From Flavimaricola marinus (GTDB lineage: Bacteria > Pseudomonadota > Alphaproteobacteria > Rhodobacterales > Rhodobacteraceae): 64,000 nt of DNA. Under the pieces are notes generated by a model. It worked only from the letters and a program-made list of their open reading frames with translations, was not told where the DNA came from and searched no databases. Of this stretch, positions 53,543-62,157 are shown in pieces (position 1 is the stretch's first letter; every line of letters starts with the position of its first letter). Location of the stretch: the NCBI RefSeq assembly GCF_900184895.1, contig NZ_FXZK01000007.1, forward strand, positions 62,001 through 126,000, written 5' to 3'. A program made the translations under genes and the position numbers.

Positions 53543-54347
53543 TCCGATGCGCCTGAAGATATCGCACAAGACGACCTATGACTACGACGAGCCGGTCACC
53601 TATGCGCTGCAACAGCTTCGGCTGACGCCGAAGTCCAGAGGCGCACAGACCGTCCTCGACTGGACCACCACGGTAACGGGCGGCTCCAAGGAACTCAGCT
53701 TCGAGGACGCGCACCGCAATACCGTCGATCTGATCAGCTCCAATCCCGGAACGACCCAGATCGAAGTGCTCTGCGAGGGCGAGGTCGAGGTGCACGACAA
53801 TGCCGGGATCACCGGGCCCCATGCCGGCTTCATGCCGCTATGGATGTTCGAGCGGGTCACACGCTCGACAAAGCCGGGGCCGTTGGCGCGGAAATTCGTC
53901 GGCGCCCTGCCCGATGACGATAACCCGCTCAACCGGCTGCACGCGCTGTCGCAGGCGATCCACGATGCGGTTCCCTACGAGACGGGCGCATCCGAGGTCG
54001 ACTGGACGACCGAAGACGTGCTGACCAACAAGGTCGGTGTCTGCCAGGACCATGCCCATGTGTTCATCACCTGTGCGCGGCTCATGGGGCACCCTGCCCG
54101 CTACGTCTCGGGCTATCTGATGATGGACGACCGGATCGAACAGGAAGCCACCCACGCATGGGCCGAGGCCTGGCTGCCGGATTTGGGTTGGGTGGGGTTC
54201 GATATTTCGAATGCCATCTCTCCCGATACGCGCTATGTGCGGATCGCAACCGGTCTGGATTACTTTGACGCCGCCCCCGTTTCGGGGATGCGATTCGGTC
54301 AAAGCTCGGAACGGATGAGCGTCGTGATCCAAGTCCAACAACAATAA
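53535..54347 (+). CDS. Transglutaminase-like cysteine protease family protein
   Basis: A 270-residue protein. The N-terminal beta domain MRLKISHKTTYDYDEPVTYA is typical of bacterial transglutaminase-like proteins. The catalytic Cys lies in KVGVCQDHAHVFITCARLMG, the His in QEATHAWAEAWLPD and the Asp in GWVGFDISNA. Such enzymes cleave or form amide bonds. Third gene of the Anbu operon, so it may act on the product of the ATP-grasp and alpha-E proteins. No signal peptide. Confidence 0.9.
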   Translation: MNDPMRLKISHKTTYDYDEPVTYALQQLRLTPKSRGAQTVLDWTTTVTGGSKELSFEDAHRNTVDLISSNPGTTQIEVLCEGEVEVHDNAGITGPHAGFMPLWMFERVTRSTKPGPLARKFVGALPDDDNPLNRLHALSQAIHDAVPYETGASEVDWTTEDVLTNKVGVCQDHAHVFITCARLMGHPARYVSGYLMMDDRIEQEATHAWAEAWLPDLGWVGFDISNAISPDTRYVRIATGLDYFDAAPVSGMRFGQSSERMSVVIQVQQQ

Positions 54348-54359
54348 CAGGCCCTCAAA

Positions 54360-55091
54360 ATGACCTACTGCGTAGCCCTTCAGACGAAAAAGGGGCTGGT
54401 CTTCATGTCTGACACCCGCACCAACGCGGGGCTCGACAACATCTCGACCTACCGGAAAATGTTCTCGTGGGAAGATCCCGGTCACTCGATGATCACCATG
54501 ATGACAGCGGGCAATCTGGCGACGACGCAATCCGTCGTCAGCATGATCGAAGAACGGATGAAGGCGCCGGGCGACCGGACCCCGTCGATCCTCGGTCTGC
54601 CGTCGATGTTTCAGGTGGCACGCATGGTCGGCGGCATCCTCAAAGAGGTGATCGCCAACAACGCCAATGCCGGGATGGTCGCCTCCTCGGCCTTTAACGC
54701 CACCATCATTCTGGGTGGACAGGTCGCCGGCAGCGAACCGCGGCTGTTCCTGATCTATCCCGAAGGCAACTTTGTCGAGGCCGGGCCCGACACGCCGTTC
54801 TTCCAGACCGGAGAGACGAAATATGGCCGCCCGATCCTCGTGCGCGCCTTCGAGGAAGACATGAGCTTCGAAGCGGCGGTCAAGCTGCTGATGGTCAGCT
54901 TCGATTCCACGATCAAGGCCAACCTCTCGGTCGGCCTGCCGCTGGACCTGCACGTCTACGAGGCCGGCAGCCTCAAGATCGGCACGCAGCGCCGGATCAA
55001 CGCCGACGACGAGGATTTCGCCACCATCAGTGAAGGTTGGGGAGACGCGCTCAAGCAAGCCTTCGAAAGCCTGCCCGACGTCAAGCTCTAG
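54360..55091 (+). CDS. Anbu proteasome-like subunit
   Basis: A 243-residue Ntn-hydrolase, the ancestral beta-subunit (Anbu, also BPH) of the proteasome family. The sequence starts MTYCVALQTKKGLVFMSDTR; Thr2 becomes the N-terminal nucleophile after removal of Met, and Asp18 and Lys35 region residues (SDTRTNAG; STYRKMF) fit the Thr-Asp-Lys active site. Conserved later parts are MVASSAFNATIILGGQVAGSEPRLFLIYPEGNFVEA and PILVRAFEEDMSFEAAVKLLMVSFDSTIKANLSVGLPLDLHVYE. Published Anbu structures are open rings or helices (established knowledge). Its substrates are unknown. Fourth gene of the operon. Confidence 0.93.
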   Translation: MTYCVALQTKKGLVFMSDTRTNAGLDNISTYRKMFSWEDPGHSMITMMTAGNLATTQSVVSMIEERMKAPGDRTPSILGLPSMFQVARMVGGILKEVIANNANAGMVASSAFNATIILGGQVAGSEPRLFLIYPEGNFVEAGPDTPFFQTGETKYGRPILVRAFEEDMSFEAAVKLLMVSFDSTIKANLSVGLPLDLHVYEAGSLKIGTQRRINADDEDFATISEGWGDALKQAFESLPDVKL

Positions 55092-55097
55092 GACACC

Positions 55098-55865
55098 ATG
55101 CCCGAACCGGACCGCCTCTATGCCATCGGTGATATCCACGGTCAGTTGGATCTGCTGCGCGGGGTCCACGACCTCATAGCAGCAGACAGGCAGCAGACCG
55201 GCGACTGGACGGCTCCGGTTGTGCATCTGGGCGATCTGGTCGACCGGGGGCCTGACAGCGCGGGCGTGATCGACTTTCTGCTCGCCGGTCCGGCCAAGGG
55301 CGGGCCGTGGGTGACGATCAAGGGCAATCATGATTACATGTTTTCCCTGTTCATGTGCGATCCGCCGCGGCACGATCCTTCGTTGCGATCTGATCTGTCG
55401 TGGCTCCACCCGCGGCTCGGCGGCATGACGACACTGGCAAGCTACGGCATTGCCGATACCGAGGCTCGCACGCCCGACGATCTGCACCGCGAAGCTACCG
55501 CCCGCGTGCCGGCCTCACATCTGGCATTCCTGCGCGAACTCGAGCTGACCTTTTCCGGCGCCGGGGCCTTTTGTGTTCACGCCGGCGTGCGGCCCGGCGT
55601 CGCCCTGGATGCGCAAGAACCGTCCGATCTGATGTGGATACGGCGGGAATTTCATGACCACACCGAAAGCTTCGGGCCGTTGATCGTGCATGGGCACACC
55701 CCGGTGGATCAGGCCGTGCACTACGGCAACCGGCTCAATCTCGATACCGGCGCGGCGTATGGCGGCCCGCTCACAGTCGCGGTCATCGAAAGCGGCAAGG
55801 TGGCGTTGCTCACCCCCGACGGACGGCGGGCACTGCCAGCTGACCCAAGGTCAACGCCAGACTAG
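55098..55865 (+). CDS. Metallophosphoesterase (PP2A/PrpA-like serine/threonine phosphatase)
   Basis: A 255-residue di-metal phosphoesterase. The motifs are YAIGDIHGQLDLLRG, VHLGDLVDRGPDSAGVIDFL, IKGNHDYMFSL, FCVHAGVRPG and IVHGHTPVDQAVHYGNRLNLDTGAAYGG; these provide all metal ligands of the PPP family. It starts six bases after the Anbu stop and so extends the operon. Dephosphorylation of a protein or small molecule linked to the Anbu pathway is an attractive guess without direct support. Confidence 0.9.
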   Translation: MPEPDRLYAIGDIHGQLDLLRGVHDLIAADRQQTGDWTAPVVHLGDLVDRGPDSAGVIDFLLAGPAKGGPWVTIKGNHDYMFSLFMCDPPRHDPSLRSDLSWLHPRLGGMTTLASYGIADTEARTPDDLHREATARVPASHLAFLRELELTFSGAGAFCVHAGVRPGVALDAQEPSDLMWIRREFHDHTESFGPLIVHGHTPVDQAVHYGNRLNLDTGAAYGGPLTVAVIESGKVALLTPDGRRALPADPRSTPD

Positions 55866-55923
55866 ACCTGTGGGCTGACACCCCTTATCATCCTCTGGAT
55901 GCATTTCGGCTGCAGCCACATTC

Positions 55924-55963
55924 TATTGGCGAAATTTCGCAGTCCGCAGTCTATTTTATTGGC
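55924..55963 (+). promoter_or_regulatory. A+T-rich leader with palindrome upstream of the PEP mutase gene
   Basis: The perfect 12-bp palindrome GCGAAATTTCGC (55929-55940) is flanked by a direct repeat TATTGGC (55924-55930 and 55957-55963), 33 bases apart. The block lies 30-70 bases before the PEP mutase ATG in an otherwise empty 127-base gap. It is a probable promoter/operator region; the regulator is unknown. Confidence 0.4.
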
Positions 55964-55992
55964 CGAACACGGCGTTTGGTTCCGGGGGCTTT

Positions 55993-57300
55993 ATGACTGT
56001 AAAATCGATTTACGTCGGGATGGTGGGCGATATGCTCCACGCCGGGCATATCAACATCATCAGCGAAGCGGCGAAACTCGGCCGGGTCACCGTCGGCGTC
56101 CTGACCGATGCCGCCGTGGTCAGCTACAAGCGGCTCCCATTTCTTGGCTACGACGAACGGGCCAGCGTCGTTCGAATGATCAAGGGGGTCGACGCGGTCG
56201 TCCCGCAGCACACGCTCAGCTATGCCGACAATCTGCGGCGGCTGAGGCCGGATATCGTCGTCCACGGCGACGACTGGGCGCAGGGCAATCAACAAAGCCA
56301 CGCCCGCGACGAGGTGATCGCGGTGCTTGGCGAATGGGGCGGGAGACTGGTCGAGGTGCCCTATACGCCAGGCATTTCGTCGACGATGCTCTTCGCCGCC
56401 CACGAAGACGACGGGCTTCTGGCGCACAATCGTCAGGGGCGGCTGCGCAGGCTCCTGGCGGCCAAACCGACGCTCAGAGTGATCGAGGCGCATTCCGGGC
56501 TGTCTGCCCGGATCGCCGCCACCGCCCGCGGCGCCGATGGCAAGACGGCCTTCGATGCCCTGTGGCAGAGCAGCCTGACCGACTCGGCACTCAGGGGGAA
56601 ACCCGACCGCGAGATCGTCGACAAGGCCGACCGCCTGCGCACCATCGGCGAGATCTCGGACGGCACCGTGCTGCCGCTGATTTACGACGGCGACACCGGC
56701 GGCAGCCCCGATCGGGTCTACGAATTGACACGCGCGCTCGACAGCGCCGGCGTGGCGGCGCTCTGCCTCGAAGACAAGATCGGGATGAAGCGCAACTCGC
56801 TCTATGGCACGGGCAAGCCGCAGACACAGGCTAGCATCGCCGAATTCAGCGCCCGGATCACCGCCTTCTGCGCGGCGCGGCGATCCAGCGACATGATGAT
56901 GATCGCCCGGATCGAAAGCCTGATCCTCGGAGCGGGACAGGCCGACGCACTTGCCCGCGCAGAGGCCTATCTCGATGCCGGAGCCGAGGCAATCCTGATC
57001 CACTCCATCGCAGAGAGCGCCACCGAGGTGGCCGACTTCACGGCAGCACTGCGCGGCAACGGGGTCAAGGTGCCGGTCTTCGTAGTGCCGACAACCTACT
57101 CCAATACGCCGATTGCGGAATTCGAGGCGGCCGGGATCAATGCGGTGATTTATGCCAACCAACTGCTGCGGGCCACGGTCGGGCCAATGGAGCGGGTCGC
57201 CAAGTCGATCCTCGACGCCGGCTGCTGCAACGAGCCCGAACTTGCCGATGGGCTGGTCGGCATCCCGCAATTGCTCGACCTGATCCCAGAGCATTTCTGA
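55993..57300 (+). CDS. pepM: Nucleotidyltransferase-PEP mutase fusion (phosphonate biosynthesis)
   Basis: A 435-residue two-domain enzyme. Residues 3-135 form a cytidylyltransferase-like domain with HAGH (16-19) in [20 protein letters not shown]. Residues 150-435 form the PEP mutase domain: [14 protein letters not shown] onward, a metal-binding acid in YDGDTGG, and the diagnostic EDK-x5-NS at 260-269 ([10 protein letters not shown]), which separates PEP mutase from isocitrate-lyase-type relatives. PEP mutase converts phosphoenolpyruvate to phosphonopyruvate, the entry step to C-P compounds. The attached domain may activate the final phosphonate with CTP. GGGGG precedes the start. It is followed after two bases by the decarboxylase gene. 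Confidence 0.92.
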   Translation: MTVKSIYVGMVGDMLHAGHINIISEAAKLGRVTVGVLTDAAVVSYKRLPFLGYDERASVVRMIKGVDAVVPQHTLSYADNLRRLRPDIVVHGDDWAQGNQQSHARDEVIAVLGEWGGRLVEVPYTPGISSTMLFAAHEDDGLLAHNRQGRLRRLLAAKPTLRVIEAHSGLSARIAATARGADGKTAFDALWQSSLTDSALRGKPDREIVDKADRLRTIGEISDGTVLPLIYDGDTGGSPDRVYELTRALDSAGVAALCLEDKIGMKRNSLYGTGKPQTQASIAEFSARITAFCAARRSSDMMMIARIESLILGAGQADALARAEAYLDAGAEAILIHSIAESATEVADFTAALRGNGVKVPVFVVPTTYSNTPIAEFEAAGINAVIYANQLLRATVGPMERVAKSILDAGCCNEPELADGLVGIPQLLDLIPEHF

Positions 57301-57302
57301 CG

Positions 57303-58406
57303 ATGGATCTCGCGCAGATACTGTCTGATACCGGGGTCGATTTTGTCAGCGGCGTGCCGGATTCCGTGCTGGCACCCTTCCTGCATCAGCTTCGAACGCA
57401 GCCTGGCCTGCGCCACCAGATCGCGTCCAGCGAAGGCAGCGCCGTGGCGCTGGCCGCCGGTCACAGCCTCGCCAGCGGGGGCCCAGCCTGCGTCTACCTT
57501 CAGAACTCCGGCCTGCCCAATGCGCTGAACCCGCTGATGTCGCTCTTCGCTCCGGGGGCGTTCGATGTGCCGCTGATCCTGATCGTCGGTTGGCGCGGCG
57601 AACCGGGACGGCCCGACGAACCGCAACACCGGCTCATCGGCGCGCAAACGCGGGCGATGCTCGACATGCTGGGCATTCCCGTCCTGCACCTGTCCGCAGA
57701 CACCACCGCGGCTGCGGTCTCGGCGCATCTGTCGGACGCCATCGAACATCGGCACGGCGCTGCGATCCTCGTCTCGCGCGGGGCGCTGCCCTCGACCGCG
57801 CTGCCAGCGCAGGCAGACCGGCGGCTCGGCCGGGACAGCGCGTTGAGGCTGATCCTCTCCGACCTCGCCACAGGCACACAGGTCTTCACCGGTGTCGGCT
57901 ACACCAGCCGCGAGGTCATGGCGCTCAAATCCACGGGCGCGATTGCGAACCTGGCCGATTTCCCGGTCGTCGGAGGCATGGGTTTCGCCGCGCATCTGGC
58001 GCTGGGTGCGGCCATCGCCCAGCCCGAAACGCCGGTCTATTGCCTCGATGGCGACGGGGCCTTCCTGATGCACGGCATGGGGCTCAGCGTCGCGGGGCAA
58101 CAGCCGAACCGATTGCGGCACGTCGTGCTCAACAACGGCTGTCACAACTCCGTCGGCGGTTTCGAGACCTGTGCACCGGGATTGGATCTCAGCACGATCG
58201 CGCAGGGGCTTGGCTATGTCTTCAGCCGCAAGGTCGAGACCCGCGACGACCTTGCCGCCGCCCTGCCCGGCTTTGCCGCAACCGCCGGTCCGGCCTTCCT
58301 CGAAATCGTCACCGGCACCGCCACAGGCGCAGACCTTCCGCGGCCGAAGGAAACGCTCGAAACCCTGAAACAACAGTTCCTCGCCGCCCGCGACGCCACC
58401 GAATGA
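57303..58406 (+). CDS. ppd: Phosphonopyruvate decarboxylase
   Basis: A 367-residue thiamine-diphosphate enzyme that decarboxylates phosphonopyruvate to phosphonoacetaldehyde, pulling the unfavourable mutase equilibrium. VDFVSGVPDSVLAPFL and SSEGSAVALAAGHSLASGGPACVYLQNSGLPNALNPLMSL are the Ppd-type N-terminal half. The cofactor motif is CLDGDGAFLMHGMGLS with NNGCHNSVGGFET about 26 residues later. Its place directly after the mutase gene is the standard pairing. The stop overlaps the following sulfotransferase start (ATGATG). No aminotransferase or alcohol dehydrogenase for phosphonoacetaldehyde is visible nearby. Confidence 0.93.
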   Translation: MDLAQILSDTGVDFVSGVPDSVLAPFLHQLRTQPGLRHQIASSEGSAVALAAGHSLASGGPACVYLQNSGLPNALNPLMSLFAPGAFDVPLILIVGWRGEPGRPDEPQHRLIGAQTRAMLDMLGIPVLHLSADTTAAAVSAHLSDAIEHRHGAAILVSRGALPSTALPAQADRRLGRDSALRLILSDLATGTQVFTGVGYTSREVMALKSTGAIANLADFPVVGGMGFAAHLALGAAIAQPETPVYCLDGDGAFLMHGMGLSVAGQQPNRLRHVVLNNGCHNSVGGFETCAPGLDLSTIAQGLGYVFSRKVETRDDLAAALPGFAATAGPAFLEIVTGTATGADLPRPKETLETLKQQFLAARDATE

Positions 58407-59536
58407 TGCAATCGCCCCGCAAGATCACCTTCGCTTCGCCGGCCGAGCCCTCCGGTGCCTCATGGCTTATCAATTGCCTAATCGAGCTGGGGATCCGGGT
58501 CGATCACCGGCCCGCGACGACCAAGCTCTGGCGAGGTCGGGCCGATGCGACGTTCTGGCGACAGGACGGCGACCGTTTCAGCCTCGATCCACGCGCCGAG
58601 GTCATGGGCAAATGGATTCCCGCGCTCGTCATGCATGACAGCTTCCATTTCCGGACCGATGTGATTGTCGATTACCGGCAAGACCTGCCGTTGAGGACCG
58701 ACGATCTGGGCACCGTGATCCTGTTCCTGCGCGACCCACGGGACGCGCTCTATTCGATGTTCCGACGGCAATCACCCGACCTCAGCTTCGAAGAGCACTG
58801 CAACCTGCCCAACCCGGCGACGCTGCTGCCCGCTCCGGACCATTGGCTCTTGCACGCGGAAAGCTGGCGGGCCTTGGCAGGTGGGCGGGTCTACCTGTTT
58901 AAGGCGTACAAGACAGACGCCACCGCGCTGTTGTCACGGATCCTCGGCGATCTCGATCTGCACTACACGCCCGATCAGGTGGATGCCGCCGTCGCCGCCT
59001 CCGGGATCGAACAGGCACGCGCCGCCGAGGCGCTCTACAAGGCACGCAATCCCGGCGATATCGAAGTCGCGAACCGGGCCGGGCTGGTCGGCGATTGGCG
59101 CAACTACGGCGAGGGAGCCTCCACAATCGCCCGGATCGAGGCGCGGTGCGGCGGGATCATGCAGGCGCTCGGCATGCAGACCGATACCGCGGTGTCCGAC
59201 GCCCCGCTCGGCGCGGCGCAATCGCGGTATCTACGCCTCTACGACCGGATGATCCGGCCCGCGATCCTCGGCGCACCCTCGGGCGACGATGGGTCGTTCG
59301 ACTATGTCAAACGCGTCATCGCGCAGATCAGCCGCGAGCAGCTGATCCGGTCAAAGCGGCCCGACGCCGATTGCCTGCAGCTCACTCAGAGCCTCGCAGA
59401 ATTCGCCACGGCCGCCGGTTTGCCGCCTCAACCGCATCTTGCAGAGATCGGGGATCACTTCCGGCCGGGCCGGACCGGGCATATGAGCACGGTTGCGGAG
59501 TTGATGCGCAAACGGAGGGCGGCTCAGGCCAAATGA
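58403..59536 (+). CDS. Sulfotransferase-family protein coupled to ppd
   Basis: A 377-residue protein with PAPS-dependent sulfotransferase marks. FASPAEPSGASWLINCLIEL is the 5'-phosphosulfate-binding loop in a variant form, TVILFLRDPRDALYSMFRRQ is the 3'-phosphate site, and GLVGDWRNYGEG is the late family motif. It would transfer sulfate from PAPS to a hydroxyl or amino group. The start ATG at 58403 or 58406 overlaps the ppd stop; an apparent longer frame runs antisense-like through ppd and is rejected. The last 13 bases overlap the convergent cysC. The acceptor is unknown; context suggests a phosphonate-bearing compound or glycan. Confidence 0.75.
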   Translation: MMQSPRKITFASPAEPSGASWLINCLIELGIRVDHRPATTKLWRGRADATFWRQDGDRFSLDPRAEVMGKWIPALVMHDSFHFRTDVIVDYRQDLPLRTDDLGTVILFLRDPRDALYSMFRRQSPDLSFEEHCNLPNPATLLPAPDHWLLHAESWRALAGGRVYLFKAYKTDATALLSRILGDLDLHYTPDQVDAAVAASGIEQARAAEALYKARNPGDIEVANRAGLVGDWRNYGEGASTIARIEARCGGIMQALGMQTDTAVSDAPLGAAQSRYLRLYDRMIRPAILGAPSGDDGSFDYVKRVIAQISREQLIRSKRPDADCLQLTQSLAEFATAAGLPPQPHLAEIGDHFRPGRTGHMSTVAELMRKRRAAQAK

Positions 59537-60048
59537 CGCAAGGCCGCTTGGACCAAACGGCCCAACGCCTCGGCCTCGGTCAATTCGTCGGTGCGCAATC
59601 TCAATCCGGGTCCGGCGCTGCCGGGCAACGCAGGCTCATAGGCATGGGTCACACCGATGAAACAGGTGAACTCGCCCGCCTTGGCGCGGCGATACAGGCC
59701 CTTCGGGTCGCGCGCCGCGCAGACCTCGGGCGGGCTGTCGACCCAGACCTCCAGCATCGGAGCAAGCTCTTCCCGGGCCAGATCACGCATCCAGCGTTGG
59801 TGGCTGATCGTCGCGACGACAGGCACGAGGGCCTCGGCTTTGGCCGCCTTGGCCATGGCGACGACGTGGCGCAACACCTCGGCGCGGTCTGGCAGGTCGT
59901 GACCGTAGGTCTTGGGAAGACGGCGGCGGATCTCGTCGCCGTCCAACAGAAGCGGCCCCACGCCAGCCTGATCAAGGCGCGCACACAACGCCTTGGCAAG
60001 CGTGCTCTTGCCCGCCCCGGACAGGCCGGTCAGCCAGATCGCAGACAT
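59524..60048 (-). CDS. cysC: Adenylylsulfate kinase (APS kinase)
   Basis: A 174-residue P-loop kinase that makes PAPS, the donor for sulfotransferases. The Walker A is GLSGAGKSTLAKAL near the N-terminus; LLDGDEIRRRLPK gives the DGD motif and the start of the APS site; EVWVDSPPEVCAARDPKGLYRRAKAGEFTCFIGV matches the lid region of APS kinases (compare DPKGLY-K-ARAG). Slightly shorter than typical CysC and lacking a fused sulfurylase domain. It follows a methyltransferase gene by three bases and faces the sulfotransferase gene. A role in supplying sulfotransferases either side is likely. Confidence 0.85.
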   Translation of the reverse strand: MSAIWLTGLSGAGKSTLAKALCARLDQAGVGPLLLDGDEIRRRLPKTYGHDLPDRAEVLRHVVAMAKAAKAEALVPVVATISHQRWMRDLAREELAPMLEVWVDSPPEVCAARDPKGLYRRAKAGEFTCFIGVTHAYEPALPGSAGPGLRLRTDELTEAEALGRLVQAALRHLA

Positions 60049-60051
60049 GGC

Positions 60052-60831
60052 TCAGCCAGCGTCGCGCGGCAGACGTTGGGCCATCCAGACACGGGTCACA
60101 TATGGAATATCCATCCAGTCGGAGCCGTCCTCGGCCAGCGGCACGTCGATCGCCGCGTCGATCTCGTCCACGATGGCATGAAAGGCATCACCGGCCTGTC
60201 GCTGCAAGGTCGCATGCGACCGCCACGCCTCGACCCAGACCGCCTTGGACACCCGATGCATCACCGGACATTCCAGCCGATTGACCGGTCCGAACAGCCC
60301 CGATGCCTCGATGACCTGCGTCTGATCCTGACGTCGGGTGCCGTAGTCATAGCCGGGAATGCGCTCACGAATGATCGCTTCCACCTGTGCCTGCACCGGA
60401 TCGTCCAGATCACGGTGATTGAACAGGCAGGCCATCCAGCCGCCGTCGACAAGCAGACGGGCGCATTCGATCAGGGTGGCACCCCTGTCGACGACCCCAA
60501 AGGACGAGCCATAAGTCGTCAGGCTCAGGCTCGCCTCGGGCAGGCCGGTGTCCTGCATGACGCCCTCTTGCCAACGGATGTTGGGGATCGCCGCGGTTCG
60601 GGCCTTGCCGTTCTGGCGCATGTCGGCATTCGGCTCCAATGCCAGCACGCGCAAGCCGCGCTCGGCGAGCTTGATGGTCAAATGCGCAACGCCCGCGCCC
60701 AGATCGAGGACCTCTTCGTCCATCGGCGGCTGCGCTATCGCGACCAGCGCATCAATCGCCGCATCCGCGTAATCGGGCCGATTGAGGTAGGATTTCGCCA
60801 GATTCGTATAATCCCAATCGAGTTTACCCAT
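60052..60831 (-). CDS. Class I SAM-dependent methyltransferase
   Basis: A 259-residue methyltransferase. It begins MGKLDWDYTNLAKSYLNRPD and has motif I VLDLGAGVAHLTIKLAERG, the acidic VLALEPNADMRQ, and WQEGVMQDTGLPEASLSLTTYGSSFGVVD with the ribose-adenine contacts; GGWMACLFNHRDLDDPVQ is motif post-III. These resemble ubiquinone/SAM type 11 methyltransferases. AGGA lies ten bases upstream. It forms an operon with cysC and sits between two sulfotransferase genes on the other strand. Methylation of the same surface or phosphonate product is a possibility, not shown. Confidence 0.8.
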   Translation of the reverse strand: MGKLDWDYTNLAKSYLNRPDYADAAIDALVAIAQPPMDEEVLDLGAGVAHLTIKLAERGLRVLALEPNADMRQNGKARTAAIPNIRWQEGVMQDTGLPEASLSLTTYGSSFGVVDRGATLIECARLLVDGGWMACLFNHRDLDDPVQAQVEAIIRERIPGYDYGTRRQDQTQVIEASGLFGPVNRLECPVMHRVSKAVWVEAWRSHATLQRQAGDAFHAIVDEIDAAIDVPLAEDGSDWMDIPYVTRVWMAQRLPRDAG

Positions 60832-60993
60832 AGAAATGCCATCCTGTTTGTCAAAATCTCGAAATGCGAACGCGGCAATGCGCTGTCGTGGCGGAATAAA
60901 GTGCCCAACGAGAGGTATTGAGGGTATGTTAGGCGGCAACGACGCCGGTTGGCGAGCATTAAATCCTGTTATTCCAAGTTCCAAAGGCATCGC

Positions 60994-62157
60994 ATGACCA
61001 ATTCCGGCTTCGGACGTATGGCCCAGGGCAGCGAAGGGGTCAGCCCCTTCGACACGACCCGCCTGCTCGATCTGGCGCAATCCGAATTCGGCGGCGACAT
61101 TGCGCTGGACGATCTTGGCGCCCAGGGGTTCACACTGCTCTGCGCCGATCTCGACGACCAAGCCGAGAGGCTGAGTTTCATGGGCAAGAAGCTCCTGCAA
61201 CGGGCTCTCGTCGAGACGTTGCTGAAACGGGCCTGCACCGACCGGGCGCCGGCGGCACAAAGCCCAGCCCCGTCGCGGCCCGCACCGATCTTCATCGTGG
61301 CGCCGTTCCGCTCCGGCACGACCTTGCTGCATCGGCTTTGGTCGCAAGACCCAAAGGTGCAGGCCCCCGCAACCTGGCAAGTGTCACTGGCCAATCCGGA
61401 ACCGTCGCAGACCGACGCGGCGATAGCCGCCGTCGCGACCTATCTGGAGCGGACCGCGCAGATCTCGCCTGCGCTTGCGCGGCTTCATCCCACCGGTGCC
61501 ACGCTGCCCGAGGAATGCTTTGGATTGCTGGAGCCGTCGTTCTGTGCACCGTCGTTTCTGTTCTGGGCCGACCTGCCGGAATACCGGCGCTGGCTCGGAC
61601 GGCGATCAAGGCGCGATTGGGAGAAGGCCTACCGGCGCTACGCGGGCGGGCTGGATCGCATCGCCGCCCGCCAGACGCCACAGTGGATCCTGAAATCACC
61701 GTTCCACCTCTGGGGCTTGCAGGGCGTTCTTGATGTATTTCCCGAGGCGCGGATCATTCAGATCCACCGCGATCCGGCAAAGGTGATGGCCAGCACCGCC
61801 GCACTGTTGCAGGCCAATCGGATGCTCTTTGCGCGTAGCACGCCCCCTGCCGATCCATCCGCGGCCGCCGACCTCATGCAAACCGCGCTCAGTGCGGCAA
61901 ACACCGCGCGGGCGGGCGCCGATCCGGCCCGCTTCATCGACGTGGACTATGACGGGCTCACGCGGGATCCGGTCGGCACGATCGACCGGCTCTACGGGCA
62001 GCTGGGACAGACGCTCGGCGCAGAGGCCCGGCAGCGCATGGACACGTGGCTGAAGGACAACCCGGCCCCGGCATCCGTGCCGCAGAGTGGCACCGCCGCC
62101 GAAACGGTGGTGCCTCCGGCGCTGAGGGCGTTCAACGAGGCCGCGTCAGGGCTTTGA
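60994..62157 (+). CDS. Sulfotransferase-family protein
   Basis: A 387-residue protein of the Sulfotransfer_3 type. The first 100 residues are helical and acidic; IFIVAPFRSGTTLLHRLWSQ is the PAPS 5'-phosphosulfate loop, ILKSPFHLWGLQGVLDVFPEARIIQIHRDPAKVMASTAALL contains the catalytic-site helix and the 3'-phosphate motif, and FIDVDYDGLTRDPVGTIDRLYGQLG follows. Similar proteins act on cell-surface polysaccharides or metabolites; members can also have other transferase roles. Start MTNSGFGRM has AAAGG seven bases upstream. It belongs to the same sulfation-related region as cysC and the ppd-coupled sulfotransferase. Confidence 0.82.
   Translation: MTNSGFGRMAQGSEGVSPFDTTRLLDLAQSEFGGDIALDDLGAQGFTLLCADLDDQAERLSFMGKKLLQRALVETLLKRACTDRAPAAQSPAPSRPAPIFIVAPFRSGTTLLHRLWSQDPKVQAPATWQVSLANPEPSQTDAAIAAVATYLERTAQISPALARLHPTGATLPEECFGLLEPSFCAPSFLFWADLPEYRRWLGRRSRRDWEKAYRRYAGGLDRIAARQTPQWILKSPFHLWGLQGVLDVFPEARIIQIHRDPAKVMASTAALLQANRMLFARSTPPADPSAAADLMQTALSAANTARAGADPARFIDVDYDGLTRDPVGTIDRLYGQLGQTLGAEARQRMDTWLKDNPAPASVPQSGTAAETVVPPALRAFNEAASGL

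Noticed and set aside
53838-55487. Long minus-strand frame across transglutaminase, Anbu and phosphoesterase genes
   Set aside because: It crosses three genes with clear catalytic motifs on the plus strand; the antisense translation is unstructured.
55951-57294. Long minus-strand frame opposite the PEP mutase gene
   Set aside because: Shadow of the fusion gene that carries the EDK-x5-NS motif on the plus strand.
57590-58402. N-terminal extension of the sulfotransferase frame through ppd
   Set aside because: Arg/Ala/His-rich out-of-frame reading of ppd. The coupled ATG at 58403 is the natural start.
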